Positions 35,140 to 44,482 are shown, counted from the stretch's first letter. The stretch: DNA of 64,000 nt from Anaerovoracaceae bacterium (GCA_029983755.1 JASBYX010000003.1:1-64000), one strand, 5' to 3'. Numbers and translations are program-made. The notes: generated from the letters alone by a model not told the origin.

Positions 35140-36112
35140 TAAAGTAATCAAAGTATTTCTGTGGATTCTGACAGTTGCAGCTTTATTCATAACCGTTATT
35201 TGGGCGGTAAGGGTTGGAAGTACCAAAGTAACACTTCCGCAGCTGTACAGAGGTCTCTTTGTGGAATACGACGAAAATGTGGCAATAATTTACGATTTAA
35301 GGTTCCCGAGGATATGCATTGCAATCTTTGGAGGGGCGGCAATGGCTGTTTCGGGGCTACTTCTTCAGGCTGTAATGAGAAATCCGCTGGCAGATCCCGG
35401 CGTTCTTGGAATCAGCTCAGGGGCAGGGGTTGTGGCTTCGGCGATACTGCTGTTTGTACCCAAACTATTTTTCTTCACTCCCATACTTTCATTTATAGGT
35501 GGTATGGTGACGTTTTTCCTGGTCTACATGCTCGCTTGGCATAAGGGAGGTTTATCTCCTCTGAGAATAATTCTTGTGGGTATCGCCATAAATGCCATGA
35601 ACATGGGCTTTATGACAGCTCTTGATGCAATGACAGCGGCAAATGGTGTGAAACCCCCTATGGGAATAAGCATGAAGACCTGGGATGATTTCTATGTGAT
35701 GATAGGCTATATAATCGCCGGGCTAGTCTTGGCAATAATCCTATCAGGTCGCTGCAATCTTCTAGCTCTTGAGGACAAAACAGTAGCCTCTCTTGGTCTT
35801 AACACTACGGCAAACCGTATCGCCATCTCGGCTGTAGCTGTTTTGTTGGCTTCCATATGTACAGCTGTGACAGGTCCAATCAGTTTCCTGGGACTTATAG
35901 TTCCCCATATTGCAAGGCTGATTATTGGTAGCAACCACAGGGAACTTGCACCATATTCAATAATTTTGGGAGCGCTGGTATTCCTCCTTGCAGATACTTT
36001 GGGGAGAACCATAATGCCTCCTATGGAAATAAGTGCGGCAATTATAATGGCAATTGTAGGAGGTCCATTCTTTATATTCCTCCTGAAGAAGACGGGGAAG
36101 AACTATGGATAA
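35126..36112 (+). CDS. Heme/iron ABC transporter permease (FecCD family)
   Basis: A 328-residue permease of the BtuC/FecCD type with about nine to ten helices, including RFPRICIAIFGGAAMAVSGLLLQ and the RNPLADPGVLGISSGA motif that contacts the ATPase. It forms the homodimeric pore for the IsdE-like lipoprotein. ATG 35126 (MGTSSK) lies inside the end of the lipoprotein gene after GGAGAG, and the following ATPase gene starts eight bases before this stop, so all three are tightly coupled. Confidence 0.9.
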   Translation: MGTSSKVIKVFLWILTVAALFITVIWAVRVGSTKVTLPQLYRGLFVEYDENVAIIYDLRFPRICIAIFGGAAMAVSGLLLQAVMRNPLADPGVLGISSGAGVVASAILLFVPKLFFFTPILSFIGGMVTFFLVYMLAWHKGGLSPLRIILVGIAINAMNMGFMTALDAMTAANGVKPPMGISMKTWDDFYVMIGYIIAGLVLAIILSGRCNLLALEDKTVASLGLNTTANRIAISAVAVLLASICTAVTGPISFLGLIVPHIARLIIGSNHRELAPYSIILGALVFLLADTLGRTIMPPMEISAAIIMAIVGGPFFIFLLKKTGKNYG

Positions 36113-36953
36113 AGATACAAGATATATTCACGGGACGAACCATGAAGTTTCCCTTAGAGGAAAGTCAATTAGGGGAAAGTCGATTAATTTATATGAGCTT
36201 AAGAATGTTAAGTTTGCATACGAAAAGGAACTGACTGTGGACATAGATTCTCTCCAGGTGACTAAGGGAAAAATTACAACGATTATCGGCCCAAATGGGA
36301 GTGGGAAATCGACACTTTTGAATCTTTTGTCGAAGAACCTTAAGCCTAATGAAGGGGAAATTTCCCTTGAAGGTATGGATATTTCCAAGATCAGCAGGAA
36401 GGAATTTGCGAGAAGGGTTTCAATGGTACACCAAAACAACACCGCTCCTAGTGACATAACTGTTGAGAAGTTGGTTCAATATGGTAGAACTCCTTATAAA
36501 AGTCTATACAGCTTGGGGATGAATCAGGAGGATAGGGAGAAGGTGGAATGGGCAATGGAAGTGACGGATGTTACCTGTCATAGAGACAAACCCATAAGTA
36601 ATCTCTCCGGAGGTGAAAGGCAGAGGGTTTGGATTGCAATGGCACTTGCTCAGGCTACGGATACAATTTTTCTTGATGAGCCAACTACCTTTCTCGACAT
36701 TAAATTTCAGCTTGAAATTCTCGGACTTGCGAGAAGCCTCAATTGTGAGTATGGAATGACGGTTGTAATGGTTCTTCATGACATAAATCAGGCCCTTCAT
36801 TACAGCCATGAACTAGTGGCTCTAAAGGACGGAAAACTCCTTGAAAAGGGGGAACCTTCATGCATAGTTCGGCCGGAAATCATGAGGGAACTTTACGATG
36901 TGGATCTTGAGATTGCCGATGTTTGTGGAAATCCATTTGTTTTAACTGTTTGA
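36105..36953 (+). CDS. Heme/iron ABC transporter ATP-binding protein
   Basis: A 282-residue FepC-type ATPase: Walker A GPNGSGKST, Q-loop MVHQNN, signature NLSGGERQR, Walker B TIFLDEPTTFLD and the switch histidine in VLHDINQ. The first 30 residues are an unusual extension with the doubled phrase RGKSIRGKSI, encoded by a short DNA repeat at 36158-36185. It powers the FecCD permease encoded just upstream and is the last gene of the YbaN-to-ATPase operon. Confidence 0.9.
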   Translation: MDKDTRYIHGTNHEVSLRGKSIRGKSINLYELKNVKFAYEKELTVDIDSLQVTKGKITTIIGPNGSGKSTLLNLLSKNLKPNEGEISLEGMDISKISRKEFARRVSMVHQNNTAPSDITVEKLVQYGRTPYKSLYSLGMNQEDREKVEWAMEVTDVTCHRDKPISNLSGGERQRVWIAMALAQATDTIFLDEPTTFLDIKFQLEILGLARSLNCEYGMTVVMVLHDINQALHYSHELVALKDGKLLEKGEPSCIVRPEIMRELYDVDLEIADVCGNPFVLTV

Positions 36954-36969
36954 TTTTTGTTAGAATATG

Positions 36970-36999
36970 TTGACAAGAATTAGGCACAAGCAGTATACT
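36970..36999 (+). promoter_or_regulatory. Promoter of the second NEAT-protein gene
   Basis: TTGACA (36970-36975), 18-base spacer, TATACT (36994-36999), about 75 bases upstream of the start codon. Confidence 0.6.
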
Positions 37000-37012
37000 T
37001 AATTTACGATTG

Positions 37013-37026
37013 TTAGCTATAGCTAA
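37013..37026. promoter_or_regulatory. Perfect 14-base palindrome at the second NEAT promoter
   Basis: TTAGCTATAGCTAA lies just downstream of the expected transcription start. Its outer bases (TTAG...CTAA) match the arms of the inverted repeat at the first NEAT promoter, so a shared metalloregulator of the DtxR kind is possible. Confidence 0.45.
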
Positions 37027-37072
37027 TGGTATTTATTTAGAAAGGAGCAGTTTTAACTGCAAAGGTAATTTT

Positions 37073-38353
37073 ATGAAGATAGCGAAACGCTTTTTAACAG
37101 GTATTTTTGCATTTATGCTTGTGGTTTCTTTCATGACTCCGTTCAGAGTAGACAAAGCTCATGGGGCAGATACTCCTGCAAAGCCACCGGTTTACGTGCC
37201 AAACGAAACCTATTTGACAGATGTTAAGACGGATCTACCGGATGGCGTGTACTCCATGCCTGCAAGGCTACACCATTCCTACCAGAAACAGTTTTCAATG
37301 GGCAATGGTGCCATCGATGGAAATATGTTGGTGCAGAAAGATGGGAATAAATATACATACTACCTTAGAATGCAAGGCCTAAAGTTTATGGGTCTTTATG
37401 GTCATCTATGGAATGTGTTGCCGCCTACAAAGGAACAGGTTGAGAATGTCGCAAATTATAATGCAGGAATAAAGTACGATAACCAGAAAAATATGACAAT
37501 GTCCATAAGCAAAAAATTCATGGACACAGACCTGGAAAAGAAGCAGAGGGAATTCCCTAGGGTTATAAAGTTTGAAGGAGATAGACCACTTAATCAAATT
37601 GTCATCACAGTTTGGGTAGATGCTATGGACGCTATAGCTTCAGGAGGAAGTGTCGGATACGATTCAATTGTTAAGGGTAAGGGTGATCAGAGAGGTATAA
37701 TCCAGATTGACTGGCACAATCCAACAAACAAAGCTACCCCAGAAGAGATAAGTGATTACGGAGTGGTTATACCACCTGCTGAAAAGATGAAGCTCAACGA
37801 AGTCATAACAGCGGCAGAGAAAGCTAAGGAAGGTGTTGAAGTAAGCGCAGACGGTACCGACAAGGCCAAAGAAGTTAAGTGGGTAACTGAGGCTGAAATG
37901 AAGTCACTTGACGAGGCAATTAAGACAGCTAAGGGTGTTCAGAAAGAAGATCTAACAAAGGATCAGCAGAAGAAGGTTAACGATGCAGTAGCAGCACTAA
38001 ATGCAGCTAAGGATAAGTTCGAAGCAGCAAAGAAAGCCGGCACTAAGAAGCCGGACAAAGCTAACAAAGGGGATTCCGACAAGCCTGGCAATGAGAATAG
38101 TGGCAAGATGGATAACGGTAAACAAAAACCCGGTAAGTCCGATTCAGGTAAATCCGATTCAGGTAAGTCCGGAAACACCGGTAAAACTACTAATGAGCTT
38201 AACAAAAAACCGGGCGTAAAACCTGCTAAACCGAGCAATCTTAAGAAACCTGTAAAGACAGGAGACAGCTCAATGCTGGCGGGATACGCTATGCTAATCG
38301 TAAGCCTTGCCGGAGCAACGTATTTTGTAGCGAGAAAGAAAAACGAGAAATAA
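37073..38353 (+). CDS. Cell-surface NEAT-FIVAR heme-binding protein
   Basis: A 426-residue exported protein: signal peptide 1-31, one NEAT domain (about 56-215) closely matching domain 1 of the first NEAT protein (DGVYSMP, SMGN, FMGLYGHLW, VDAMDAIAS), a FIVAR-like helical spacer (241-320), a Gly/Ser/Asp/Lys-rich wall-spanning stretch with GKSDS repeats (330-375), and an anchor PVKTGD + helix + RKKNEK. As in the first protein the YxxxY heme ligands are absent and M185 is the conserved candidate. ATG 37073 has AAAGG at 37061-37065. Confidence 0.85.
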   Translation: MKIAKRFLTGIFAFMLVVSFMTPFRVDKAHGADTPAKPPVYVPNETYLTDVKTDLPDGVYSMPARLHHSYQKQFSMGNGAIDGNMLVQKDGNKYTYYLRMQGLKFMGLYGHLWNVLPPTKEQVENVANYNAGIKYDNQKNMTMSISKKFMDTDLEKKQREFPRVIKFEGDRPLNQIVITVWVDAMDAIASGGSVGYDSIVKGKGDQRGIIQIDWHNPTNKATPEEISDYGVVIPPAEKMKLNEVITAAEKAKEGVEVSADGTDKAKEVKWVTEAEMKSLDEAIKTAKGVQKEDLTKDQQKKVNDAVAALNAAKDKFEAAKKAGTKKPDKANKGDSDKPGNENSGKMDNGKQKPGKSDSGKSDSGKSGNTGKTTNELNKKPGVKPAKPSNLKKPVKTGDSSMLAGYAMLIVSLAGATYFVARKKNEK

Positions 38354-38380
38354 GGAATCCGTCAATTATGGCGTATTAGG

Positions 38381-38406
38381 AAAAAGCGGGATTTACCTGC
38401 TTTTTT
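38381..38406 (+). terminator. Intrinsic terminator of the second NEAT gene
   Basis: AAAAAGCGGG-ATTTA-CCTGCTTTTTT forms a ten-pair stem ending in a T-run. Confidence 0.85.
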
Positions 38407-38467
38407 CTTGCAATTTTGTCCTATAACTTAGGATAAAATTAATCTGATATTTTATCGAATTAATGTA

Positions 38468-38496
38468 TTGACAAAGTATCGCATGCCTGTTAGAAT
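38468..38496 (+). promoter_or_regulatory. Promoter of the amino-acid ABC operon
   Basis: TTGACA (38468-38473), 17-base spacer, TAGAAT (38491-38496), 43 bases before the start codon. Confidence 0.65.
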
Positions 38497-38538
38497 TGAT
38501 TTTAAGTTTTAACGAATTAAAGAAATGAGGTAAGCGAT

Positions 38539-39363
38539 ATGAAGAAAAGACTTTTAGCTGTTTTGACATTGGGAATTCTTCTTACATCAATGGTTGCGTT
38601 GACCGCATGTGGAGGAAAAGACGAAGGGAAAAAGGCGGATGACAAGGACCTTGATCTTGGTACGGAGGGAACCTTCACAGTTGGGCTTGATGACACTTTT
38701 GCTCCTATGGGGTTTAGAGACAAGGACGGAAACCTTGTTGGTTTTGACATAGATTTGGCTACTGAGGTTGCTAAGGACATGGGTCTAAAGGTTGAATTTA
38801 AGCCTATCAATTGGGATGCTAAGGATATGGAGCTCAAGGCGAAGAACATAGACTGCGTGTGGAACGGAATGTCACAGACACCTGAGCGAGAGAAGGCTAT
38901 GGCTCTTTCCAAGAAGTACCTTAATAACAAAATTATTTTGATGACAAATAAAGATGATGTGAAAGTCGACTCTGCGGAGGATTTGAAGGGCTTGAACATT
39001 GGTACACAGGCTGACTCCTCCGCACTTGAGATGTTGAAAAAGAACGACATGTATGAGGAAATTAAGGACAAAATAACTGAGTACACCTCCTACGATGATG
39101 CTATTTTGGACATGAAGGCAGGTAGAATAGATGTGCTAGCCATAGACCAAGTTTTGGGAGAGTACAAGAATAACAATATGGGTGAAAAGATGCGTGCTCT
39201 GAAATACGATCTTGGGGACGACTTCTATGTTATCGGATTCAGGAAGGACGATAAGGCGTTGAGAGACAGAGTGAATACTGCAATTAAGAACGTAATTGAA
39301 AGCGGTAAAGCAGCGGAAATCAGCAAGGATTGGTTTGGGAAAGATATCGTAGTATTTGAATAA
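38539..39363 (+). CDS. Polar amino-acid ABC transporter substrate-binding lipoprotein
   Basis: A 274-residue lipoprotein: signal with lipobox LTAC (Cys near residue 23) and a periplasmic-binding-protein type II fold of the SBP_bac_3 family (FTVGLDDTFAPMGFRDKDGNLVGFDIDLA, VWNGMSQTPERE). It binds a polar amino acid (glutamine, cystine or similar; not distinguishable) and presents it to the permease encoded next. Confidence 0.88.
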   Translation: MKKRLLAVLTLGILLTSMVALTACGGKDEGKKADDKDLDLGTEGTFTVGLDDTFAPMGFRDKDGNLVGFDIDLATEVAKDMGLKVEFKPINWDAKDMELKAKNIDCVWNGMSQTPEREKAMALSKKYLNNKIILMTNKDDVKVDSAEDLKGLNIGTQADSSALEMLKKNDMYEEIKDKITEYTSYDDAILDMKAGRIDVLAIDQVLGEYKNNNMGEKMRALKYDLGDDFYVIGFRKDDKALRDRVNTAIKNVIESGKAAEISKDWFGKDIVVFE

Positions 39364-39447
39364 TTCGTAATAATTGAATGACCTGAGGAAGATATTTCAT
39401 CGATAAGTCAAAGAAAGACATTTGAGCAATTAGAGAAAGAGGACCCA

Positions 39448-40113
39448 ATGATTTTACAACCTTTGATAGAAAACTGGCAGCTTCTCCTCGAGGGAACATG
39501 GATGGTCATAAAACTCTTCACAGTAACCCTGCTGTTCGCACTACCTCTAGGGCTTCCCATAGCCCTAGGGGCAAACAGCAGGATTTTTCCCTTAAGGTTT
39601 CTGTGTCAGACATATGTATGGATATTCAGAGGAACCCCACTGCTGATGCAGATGTTCTTCTTTTATTTTTTTATTCCGATTAATATCGGAGTAGCGCCTA
39701 CTCTGTTCACCACAATCGCATTTACATTCGCATTGAATTATGCTGCATATTTTGCAGAAATATACAGAGGCGGAATCAACAGCATCGACAGGGGTCAGTT
39801 CGAAGCAGCCCATTCCTTGGGCCTTTCCAAGTGGCAGACAACGAAGGATATAGTTTTGCCCCAGACCATGAAAGCTATTTTGCCGTCAATTTTCAACGAA
39901 GTCATAACACTTGTGAAGGACACGGCTTTGGCTCAGACCCTAGGGATGATGGAGCTTATGAAAGTCACTTACGGCATTGTAAACAGAACCTCCGTGACGA
40001 CGATATTTCTCTACACAGCGATAATATACCTGGTTCTCAACCTGCTGATAACCTTAGTGGCAAACAGGCTTGAAGGACATTTTAAGAGATATGATGCGAA
40101 GGAGGAGTTTTGA
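39448..40113 (+). CDS. Amino-acid ABC transporter permease
   Basis: A 221-residue HisM/GlnP-type permease with five helices. The conserved [21 protein letters not shown] loop contacts the ATPase. The ribosome site is GAAAGAGG before ATG 39448. Its stop overlaps the ATPase start at 40113. Confidence 0.9.
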   Translation: MILQPLIENWQLLLEGTWMVIKLFTVTLLFALPLGLPIALGANSRIFPLRFLCQTYVWIFRGTPLLMQMFFFYFFIPINIGVAPTLFTTIAFTFALNYAAYFAEIYRGGINSIDRGQFEAAHSLGLSKWQTTKDIVLPQTMKAILPSIFNEVITLVKDTALAQTLGMMELMKVTYGIVNRTSVTTIFLYTAIIYLVLNLLITLVANRLEGHFKRYDAKEEF

Positions 40114-40862
40114 TGAGTGTTGATATCAACAAAATACCCAAAGAAGAGTTACAGGGCGGTATGCCGATGTTTATGGACAGAGACAGGGTGCTGGAGATGA
40201 AGGGAATCGTTAAGGAATATGGCGAGTTCAAAGCCCTAAAGGGAGTAGATTTCTCTGTGGAAAGAGGGGAGATTGTGACAATCATAGGTCCCTCCGGGTC
40301 AGGAAAGAGCACGCTGCTCAGATGCATAAACGGTCTCACAATCCCCACCAGCGGGACCGTAGATCTTCACGGAAGAACGAGCATGGTGTTTCAGCATTTC
40401 AATCTCTTTCCTCACATGACTTGTCTTGAGAACATAATCTATGCTCCGGTAAAGGTTCTGAAAGTCCCTAAAGGGGAGGCAGAAACAAATGCGAAGCAGC
40501 TTCTTGAGATGGTTGGGTTGTCCGACAAGGCAGATGCTTATCCGGCACAGATTTCCGGGGGACAGAAGCAGAGAATAGCAATTGCAAGGAGCCTTGCCAT
40601 GAAGCCTGATCTTATGCTTTTTGACGAGCCTACTTCCGCCCTTGATCCTGAAATAATAGGTTCCGTTCTAGGCGTAATGAAGGAGCTGGCTTCAGAGCAT
40701 ATGACAATGGTAGTGGTTACCCACGAAATGGGATTTGCAAGGGATGTTTCGGATAGAACTGTTTTCATGGCAGATGGAGAGAAACTGGAGGAAGGTACCC
40801 CTGAAGAGATTTTTGAAAACCCAAAGGCTGAACGCCTGAAGACTTTCTTGGCATCTTTCTGA
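40113..40862 (+). CDS. Amino-acid ABC transporter ATP-binding protein
   Basis: A 249-residue GlnQ-type ATPase: Walker [11 protein letters not shown]-loop [10 protein letters not shown], signature ISGGQKQR, Walker [15 protein letters not shown], and H-loop VTHEMGFA. The first 24 residues are an extra polar tail before the usual start. ATG 40113 has GGAGGAG at 40101-40107 and shares its A with the permease stop. Confidence 0.92.
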   Translation: MSVDINKIPKEELQGGMPMFMDRDRVLEMKGIVKEYGEFKALKGVDFSVERGEIVTIIGPSGSGKSTLLRCINGLTIPTSGTVDLHGRTSMVFQHFNLFPHMTCLENIIYAPVKVLKVPKGEAETNAKQLLEMVGLSDKADAYPAQISGGQKQRIAIARSLAMKPDLMLFDEPTSALDPEIIGSVLGVMKELASEHMTMVVVTHEMGFARDVSDRTVFMADGEKLEEGTPEEIFENPKAERLKTFLASF

Positions 40863-40903
40863 TTACTATTTAAAAAACATCATATTTGGGTAATATATTA
40901 CAC

Positions 40904-41539
40904 ATGGATAGAAAAAGAAAGAAGCAAGTGATAATAATCATAGGGGCTTTATTCATTCTTGGAATAATTATGCTCCTCATACAGTCAGGGATATTTAAGT
41001 CTTCTGAGGATTACTTAAGGGAAGGCAATTACCAGAAAGCCTATGATAAGGCTAAAGACGAAAAACAGAAAGAAAATATCCTAAGGGAAAATACGACGGC
41101 AGTTTTGCTGGTGAAGATTTCTCGCAAAGTGGATACCCCAAAGACTTTGAAGCTTAGGAATGCATACGAAGCAGATGGAGCAAGAGGAAAAACTGCCGGA
41201 GAGTATTTTGTTGTGTACGTGGACGGGGGAGATACGTTAGGAAACGTAGCCGGGAACTATTATGTATACAGGTCTGACGGGAAAAATGGAAGCTGGAAGC
41301 TTCTGGATAAGGTTGTGACCTTAGAGTACGAATCCATGAGGAAACTGGATAAATATGCAGAGAAAATCTTTGGGAAATTCAAGAATAATAAGAAAGAAAA
41401 GCATAGAGAAAAGCCTAGAGACATTATTCTGAGGGCGAAAAAAGCCGGTCAGTCTTTGGACAAGGGCAGTGTCCAAAGGATAAATGAGTTTTTCCAAGAG
41501 GGCAAGCTTGATGAAGTTAAGGCTATCTCCGTCGATTGA
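40904..41539 (+). CDS. Single-span membrane protein of unknown function
   Basis: A 211-residue protein: basic start (DRKRKK), one helix at about 8-28, a TPR-like helical stretch (EDYLREGNYQKAYDKAKDEKQKENIL, 33-60), then a beta-rich region (about 62-140; EYFVVYVDGG, NYYVYRSDGKNGSWK) and a Lys-rich helical end. I do not recognise the family. It probably faces outside the membrane. No good ribosome site precedes ATG 40904; an in-frame TTG at 40886 is an alternative. It stands 100 bases before the next unknown gene, which has its own promoter. Confidence 0.55.
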   Translation: MDRKRKKQVIIIIGALFILGIIMLLIQSGIFKSSEDYLREGNYQKAYDKAKDEKQKENILRENTTAVLLVKISRKVDTPKTLKLRNAYEADGARGKTAGEYFVVYVDGGDTLGNVAGNYYVYRSDGKNGSWKLLDKVVTLEYESMRKLDKYAEKIFGKFKNNKKEKHREKPRDIILRAKKAGQSLDKGSVQRINEFFQEGKLDEVKAISVD

Positions 41540-41584
41540 CAGGGAATTTGAACAGATTTTAAGGATATTTTGATGTGGCGATTC

Positions 41585-41613
41585 TTGAAAAATTCCGGAT
41601 AATATTATATAAT
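41585..41613 (+). promoter_or_regulatory. Promoter of the zinc-ribbon/UPF0182 gene group
   Basis: TTGAAA (41585-41590), 17-base spacer, TATAAT (41608-41613), 32 bases before the first start codon. Confidence 0.6.
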
Positions 41614-41644
41614 ATCTTGGAATAATTGTAAGCGAGGAATGGCT

Positions 41645-42274
41645 ATGAATATCTTTGGAAAATTTGGACAGTTCATTGTGAATAACCAGGAAATTGTGCA
41701 GAATATTGCAATACTCATCGTTGTGTTGCTATGCGTTATTTTCCTGGTATTTTTGTATAAGAAAGCGAGTAAGGCTTCTAAGAAGAAGGCGGAATCATTT
41801 ACGAAAATAGAGGGAATTCTGGAAGATATAAATGGCAACATATCTCAGCTGAGAAAGCAAGGAGACTTTATTTATATTGACAATTCTTCAAAAAAGGATC
41901 ATGAGCAGGAGGCTTTGGAGGAAGCCATGGTGCTGGCCAAATCAGGGAAAAGCAAGGGGCAAGACGTTGGAACTGTTACAGATGCCGGAGGCCTTGATTT
42001 TCTTGAAAGAGGCAGAGGTGCTGAAAGTTCTGAGGAGTCGCATTTAGATGAGCAAAGTACACCTGGGTGCAGCGATGAGGATGATAGCCCTGCATCGAAG
42101 GCTGATGTTTTGCGGGAGTCCATGATTGAGAAGATCCTGGTATCTTCCGGGCGTGGGGAAGTCTTGGAAAGTCCGGGGAAGGCTAAGAGGAAGTTCAGCG
42201 GTAGAACCGATGGAACAGATAAGTTCGGCAGAGAATATAACGTAGAAGAAATTGAGAAACAAATTAGGGATTAG
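41645..42274 (+). CDS. Single-span membrane protein with acidic cytosolic tail, unknown function
   Basis: A 209-residue protein: a short lead, one membrane helix (about 20-40, IAILIVVLLCVIFLVFLYKK), a coiled-coil-prone stretch (KKKAESFTKIEGILEDINGNISQLRKQ), and a low-complexity Ser/Glu/Asp-rich tail ending in a conserved-looking KFGREYNVEEIEKQIRD. No family recognised. Start ATG 41645 is six bases after GAGGA. It is followed 12 bases later by the zinc-ribbon gene, so the products may work together. Confidence 0.6.
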   Translation: MNIFGKFGQFIVNNQEIVQNIAILIVVLLCVIFLVFLYKKASKASKKKAESFTKIEGILEDINGNISQLRKQGDFIYIDNSSKKDHEQEALEEAMVLAKSGKSKGQDVGTVTDAGGLDFLERGRGAESSEESHLDEQSTPGCSDEDDSPASKADVLRESMIEKILVSSGRGEVLESPGKAKRKFSGRTDGTDKFGREYNVEEIEKQIRD

Positions 42275-42286
42275 AAAGGTGAGGAA

Positions 42287-44482
42287 ATGTTTTGTAAGGA
42301 ATGTGGAAAATCAATAAGCGACGATTCAAAGTTTTGCAGCTATTGTGGAAGCAAGGTTGAACCCATAGAGTCTTCAGACAGGCCCAAGCCTTCTACAGCT
42401 GAGACTGTTGATACAAATCAGGGATTTACAGGCGTTTCAGCTCCCATGGCTGAGAGCAGCCGCGAGGGAAGCGATAACCTCAAGAAGATAAATTTAAAAA
42501 GGACAGCTAATTTTAACTGGGATCTGGATGGGTTCCCATCGGAGGATAACAAGAAGGGCAAGAAGGTGAATCTTCAGTGGGATGATGTTCTCATGCAAGG
42601 CAGCAAGAAGCGAAGTTCTATGGCAGGGGATGTACATGGGACGGAAGATGCTTCCGGCTTGAGAACTACAGGAAGGTTTTCTTTCAACGGAGAATCTGCC
42701 TACGGGGATGAATCTGGGTCTGCAGGAATGATGGACTCTGACGAGGATGATGATAGTCTTCACAGGATGATTTTTGGATATGGTCCAAATGAGAGCAGAC
42801 CCTCTAGAGAAAATCCAGGAGGATCCGGTGAAAGCGCAAGTGCTAATTCTATGGATTCTAACAGGGTTAACAAGTTTTACACTTTTAATAAAAAGAATGA
42901 GGAATTCCAGCGACTGCTTGATAGGGAGTACGAGAAGCTAAAGCTTGATGAAAACTATGAGAGCACCGAGGATGAGACAGATGAGGTATCCCCCAGTAAT
43001 ACTAAGGTCCAAGTCCAAGATAACAAGTCAGGAGAAGTCTCAAAGCCTGCAGGAGAAGCAACTTCTGAATCAGGAGCCTCAATATCCGGAGCCTCAATGG
43101 TCTCAGGATCATCAGAGGTGTCAGAACCGGAAGCAGAAAGTGCAGAAGTTGGGGGAGAGCTCCAAGCTGATGGAGGAGGAACTCCCGGGAACTCTGAAAC
43201 CGATTTGGGATTGCTGGAGCAGGAAGGAAACTCTGAGGAACTTCTGGGTGATGACACCGAAGCTGAAAAGGAAGAAATATCGGCTGCAGTGGCGTCAGGT
43301 TCAGGAGAATCCATGGGAGGACTCACATCGAAAGATGCAGCAGGAGGAGCAGCAGCTCTTTCCGCCGCAGGAGATGGAGAGCTTGAGCTTCAAGAAATCG
43401 TTGCCGCAGGTGAGTCTGCAGGATCAGGATCTTCTCCAGGGGCAGACACAGGAGCAGCCCAAGGTGAAGTCACAGGTGCAGCCGCAGGAGCAGCCGCAGG
43501 AGCAGAAAGTGGAGCCAGCCTTGGAGAACTTGCAGGAAGTGGAAACTCACAAGGGAATACTCAAGGTAGAAAAAGGCGTGGAAGAGCAGACAACAGAAAG
43601 AAAACCAAGTTCAACTTCCAAGCAATATTTGATGACGAAGATGCTACTTCTGGCAGTGATAGTGGGGAGCAGGTACAAGCCGGTCAAGAGAATTCTGAGA
43701 CTACCTTGAAGGAAGGTAAGGTTTCAGAGGAAAAAGTATCTCCGGAAGGCCTTGTAGCTACAGAAGATTTAAATGAAGAAAAGGAAATCGACAAAACCAA
43801 CGATAGGGATGCTGTAATAGGGGAAGTAGACGATGAGTATGAGGAAGAAGAAAGAAAGCCTAGGTCCAAGGCACTTCACGCTCTCAGCATTTTGTTCTAT
43901 ACCATATTAGTGATCGTCATTGTTATATTGGGGATCAAGCTAATTGCACCTGACAGCTCACTTGCTGTGAAAATCGACAGAACATATGACAGCATAATTC
44001 ACGGAATAACCGGCAAGAGTTCGACGACCAACCCGGTAGAGAATCCTGAGGAGATGAAGACTGTAGATGATTGGATTGCTGATTCGGCTTCGGCAAACCA
44101 AAACATCGGAAAAGTCCAGTCCGATCCCGAGCTCAAAGTCGATATAACAAACAAAGACTTTAAAGGAGTAGACGCCAGCAAGCCATTCAGCGACAGCACA
44201 TGGTACACAGATGATGACGGCAAGAACATCTATTACGGTCCCAATATCGTAAAAACTGTAATAGCCTACTATTCTGACCTCAACTCAGCTGAGGGAGGAG
44301 TGAATGGAGAAAAAGTCCAAAACCTTAAAATCGGAGAGATACGCACCGGAGAATTTGGCTTTTTTGTTGCGACATCTGTAAATGGCAAAAAGGACTCGGA
44401 GAGCAAATATACAGTCTATGTGGAGCCGGAAGGCACTTCGATGAAGGTCTCCGATGTAGCTAACGCTGAGAAGAACGAATAA
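42287..44482 (+). CDS. Zinc-ribbon membrane protein with long low-complexity region
   Basis: A 731-residue protein. Residues 1-22 are a zinc ribbon (MFCKECGK...FCSYCGSK, two CxxC pairs). A long, acidic, Ser/Gly/Ala/Glu-rich region (about 30-525) with Ala-Gly-rich patches (AAGAAAGAESGA) is probably disordered in the cytosol. One membrane helix lies at 531-553, followed by a 175-residue extracellular domain (TWYTDDDGKNIYYGPNIVKTVIAY...). No family beyond the zinc ribbon was recognised; similar zinc_ribbon_2 plus helix layouts occur in Firmicutes envelope proteins. Located between two other membrane-protein genes. Confidence 0.65.
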   Translation: MFCKECGKSISDDSKFCSYCGSKVEPIESSDRPKPSTAETVDTNQGFTGVSAPMAESSREGSDNLKKINLKRTANFNWDLDGFPSEDNKKGKKVNLQWDDVLMQGSKKRSSMAGDVHGTEDASGLRTTGRFSFNGESAYGDESGSAGMMDSDEDDDSLHRMIFGYGPNESRPSRENPGGSGESASANSMDSNRVNKFYTFNKKNEEFQRLLDREYEKLKLDENYESTEDETDEVSPSNTKVQVQDNKSGEVSKPAGEATSESGASISGASMVSGSSEVSEPEAESAEVGGELQADGGGTPGNSETDLGLLEQEGNSEELLGDDTEAEKEEISAAVASGSGESMGGLTSKDAAGGAAALSAAGDGELELQEIVAAGESAGSGSSPGADTGAAQGEVTGAAAGAAAGAESGASLGELAGSGNSQGNTQGRKRRGRADNRKKTKFNFQAIFDDEDATSGSDSGEQVQAGQENSETTLKEGKVSEEKVSPEGLVATEDLNEEKEIDKTNDRDAVIGEVDDEYEEEERKPRSKALHALSILFYTILVIVIVILGIKLIAPDSSLAVKIDRTYDSIIHGITGKSSTTNPVENPEEMKTVDDWIADSASANQNIGKVQSDPELKVDITNKDFKGVDASKPFSDSTWYTDDDGKNIYYGPNIVKTVIAYYSDLNSAEGGVNGEKVQNLKIGEIRTGEFGFFVATSVNGKKDSESKYTVYVEPEGTSMKVSDVANAEKNE

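Noticed and set aside
42945..43709. Long second reading frame (254 codons, Gln/Glu/Lys-rich) inside the zinc-ribbon gene
   Set aside because: It comes from the same repetitive GCAGGAGC-type DNA read in another frame, has no ribosome site and no recognisable domain.
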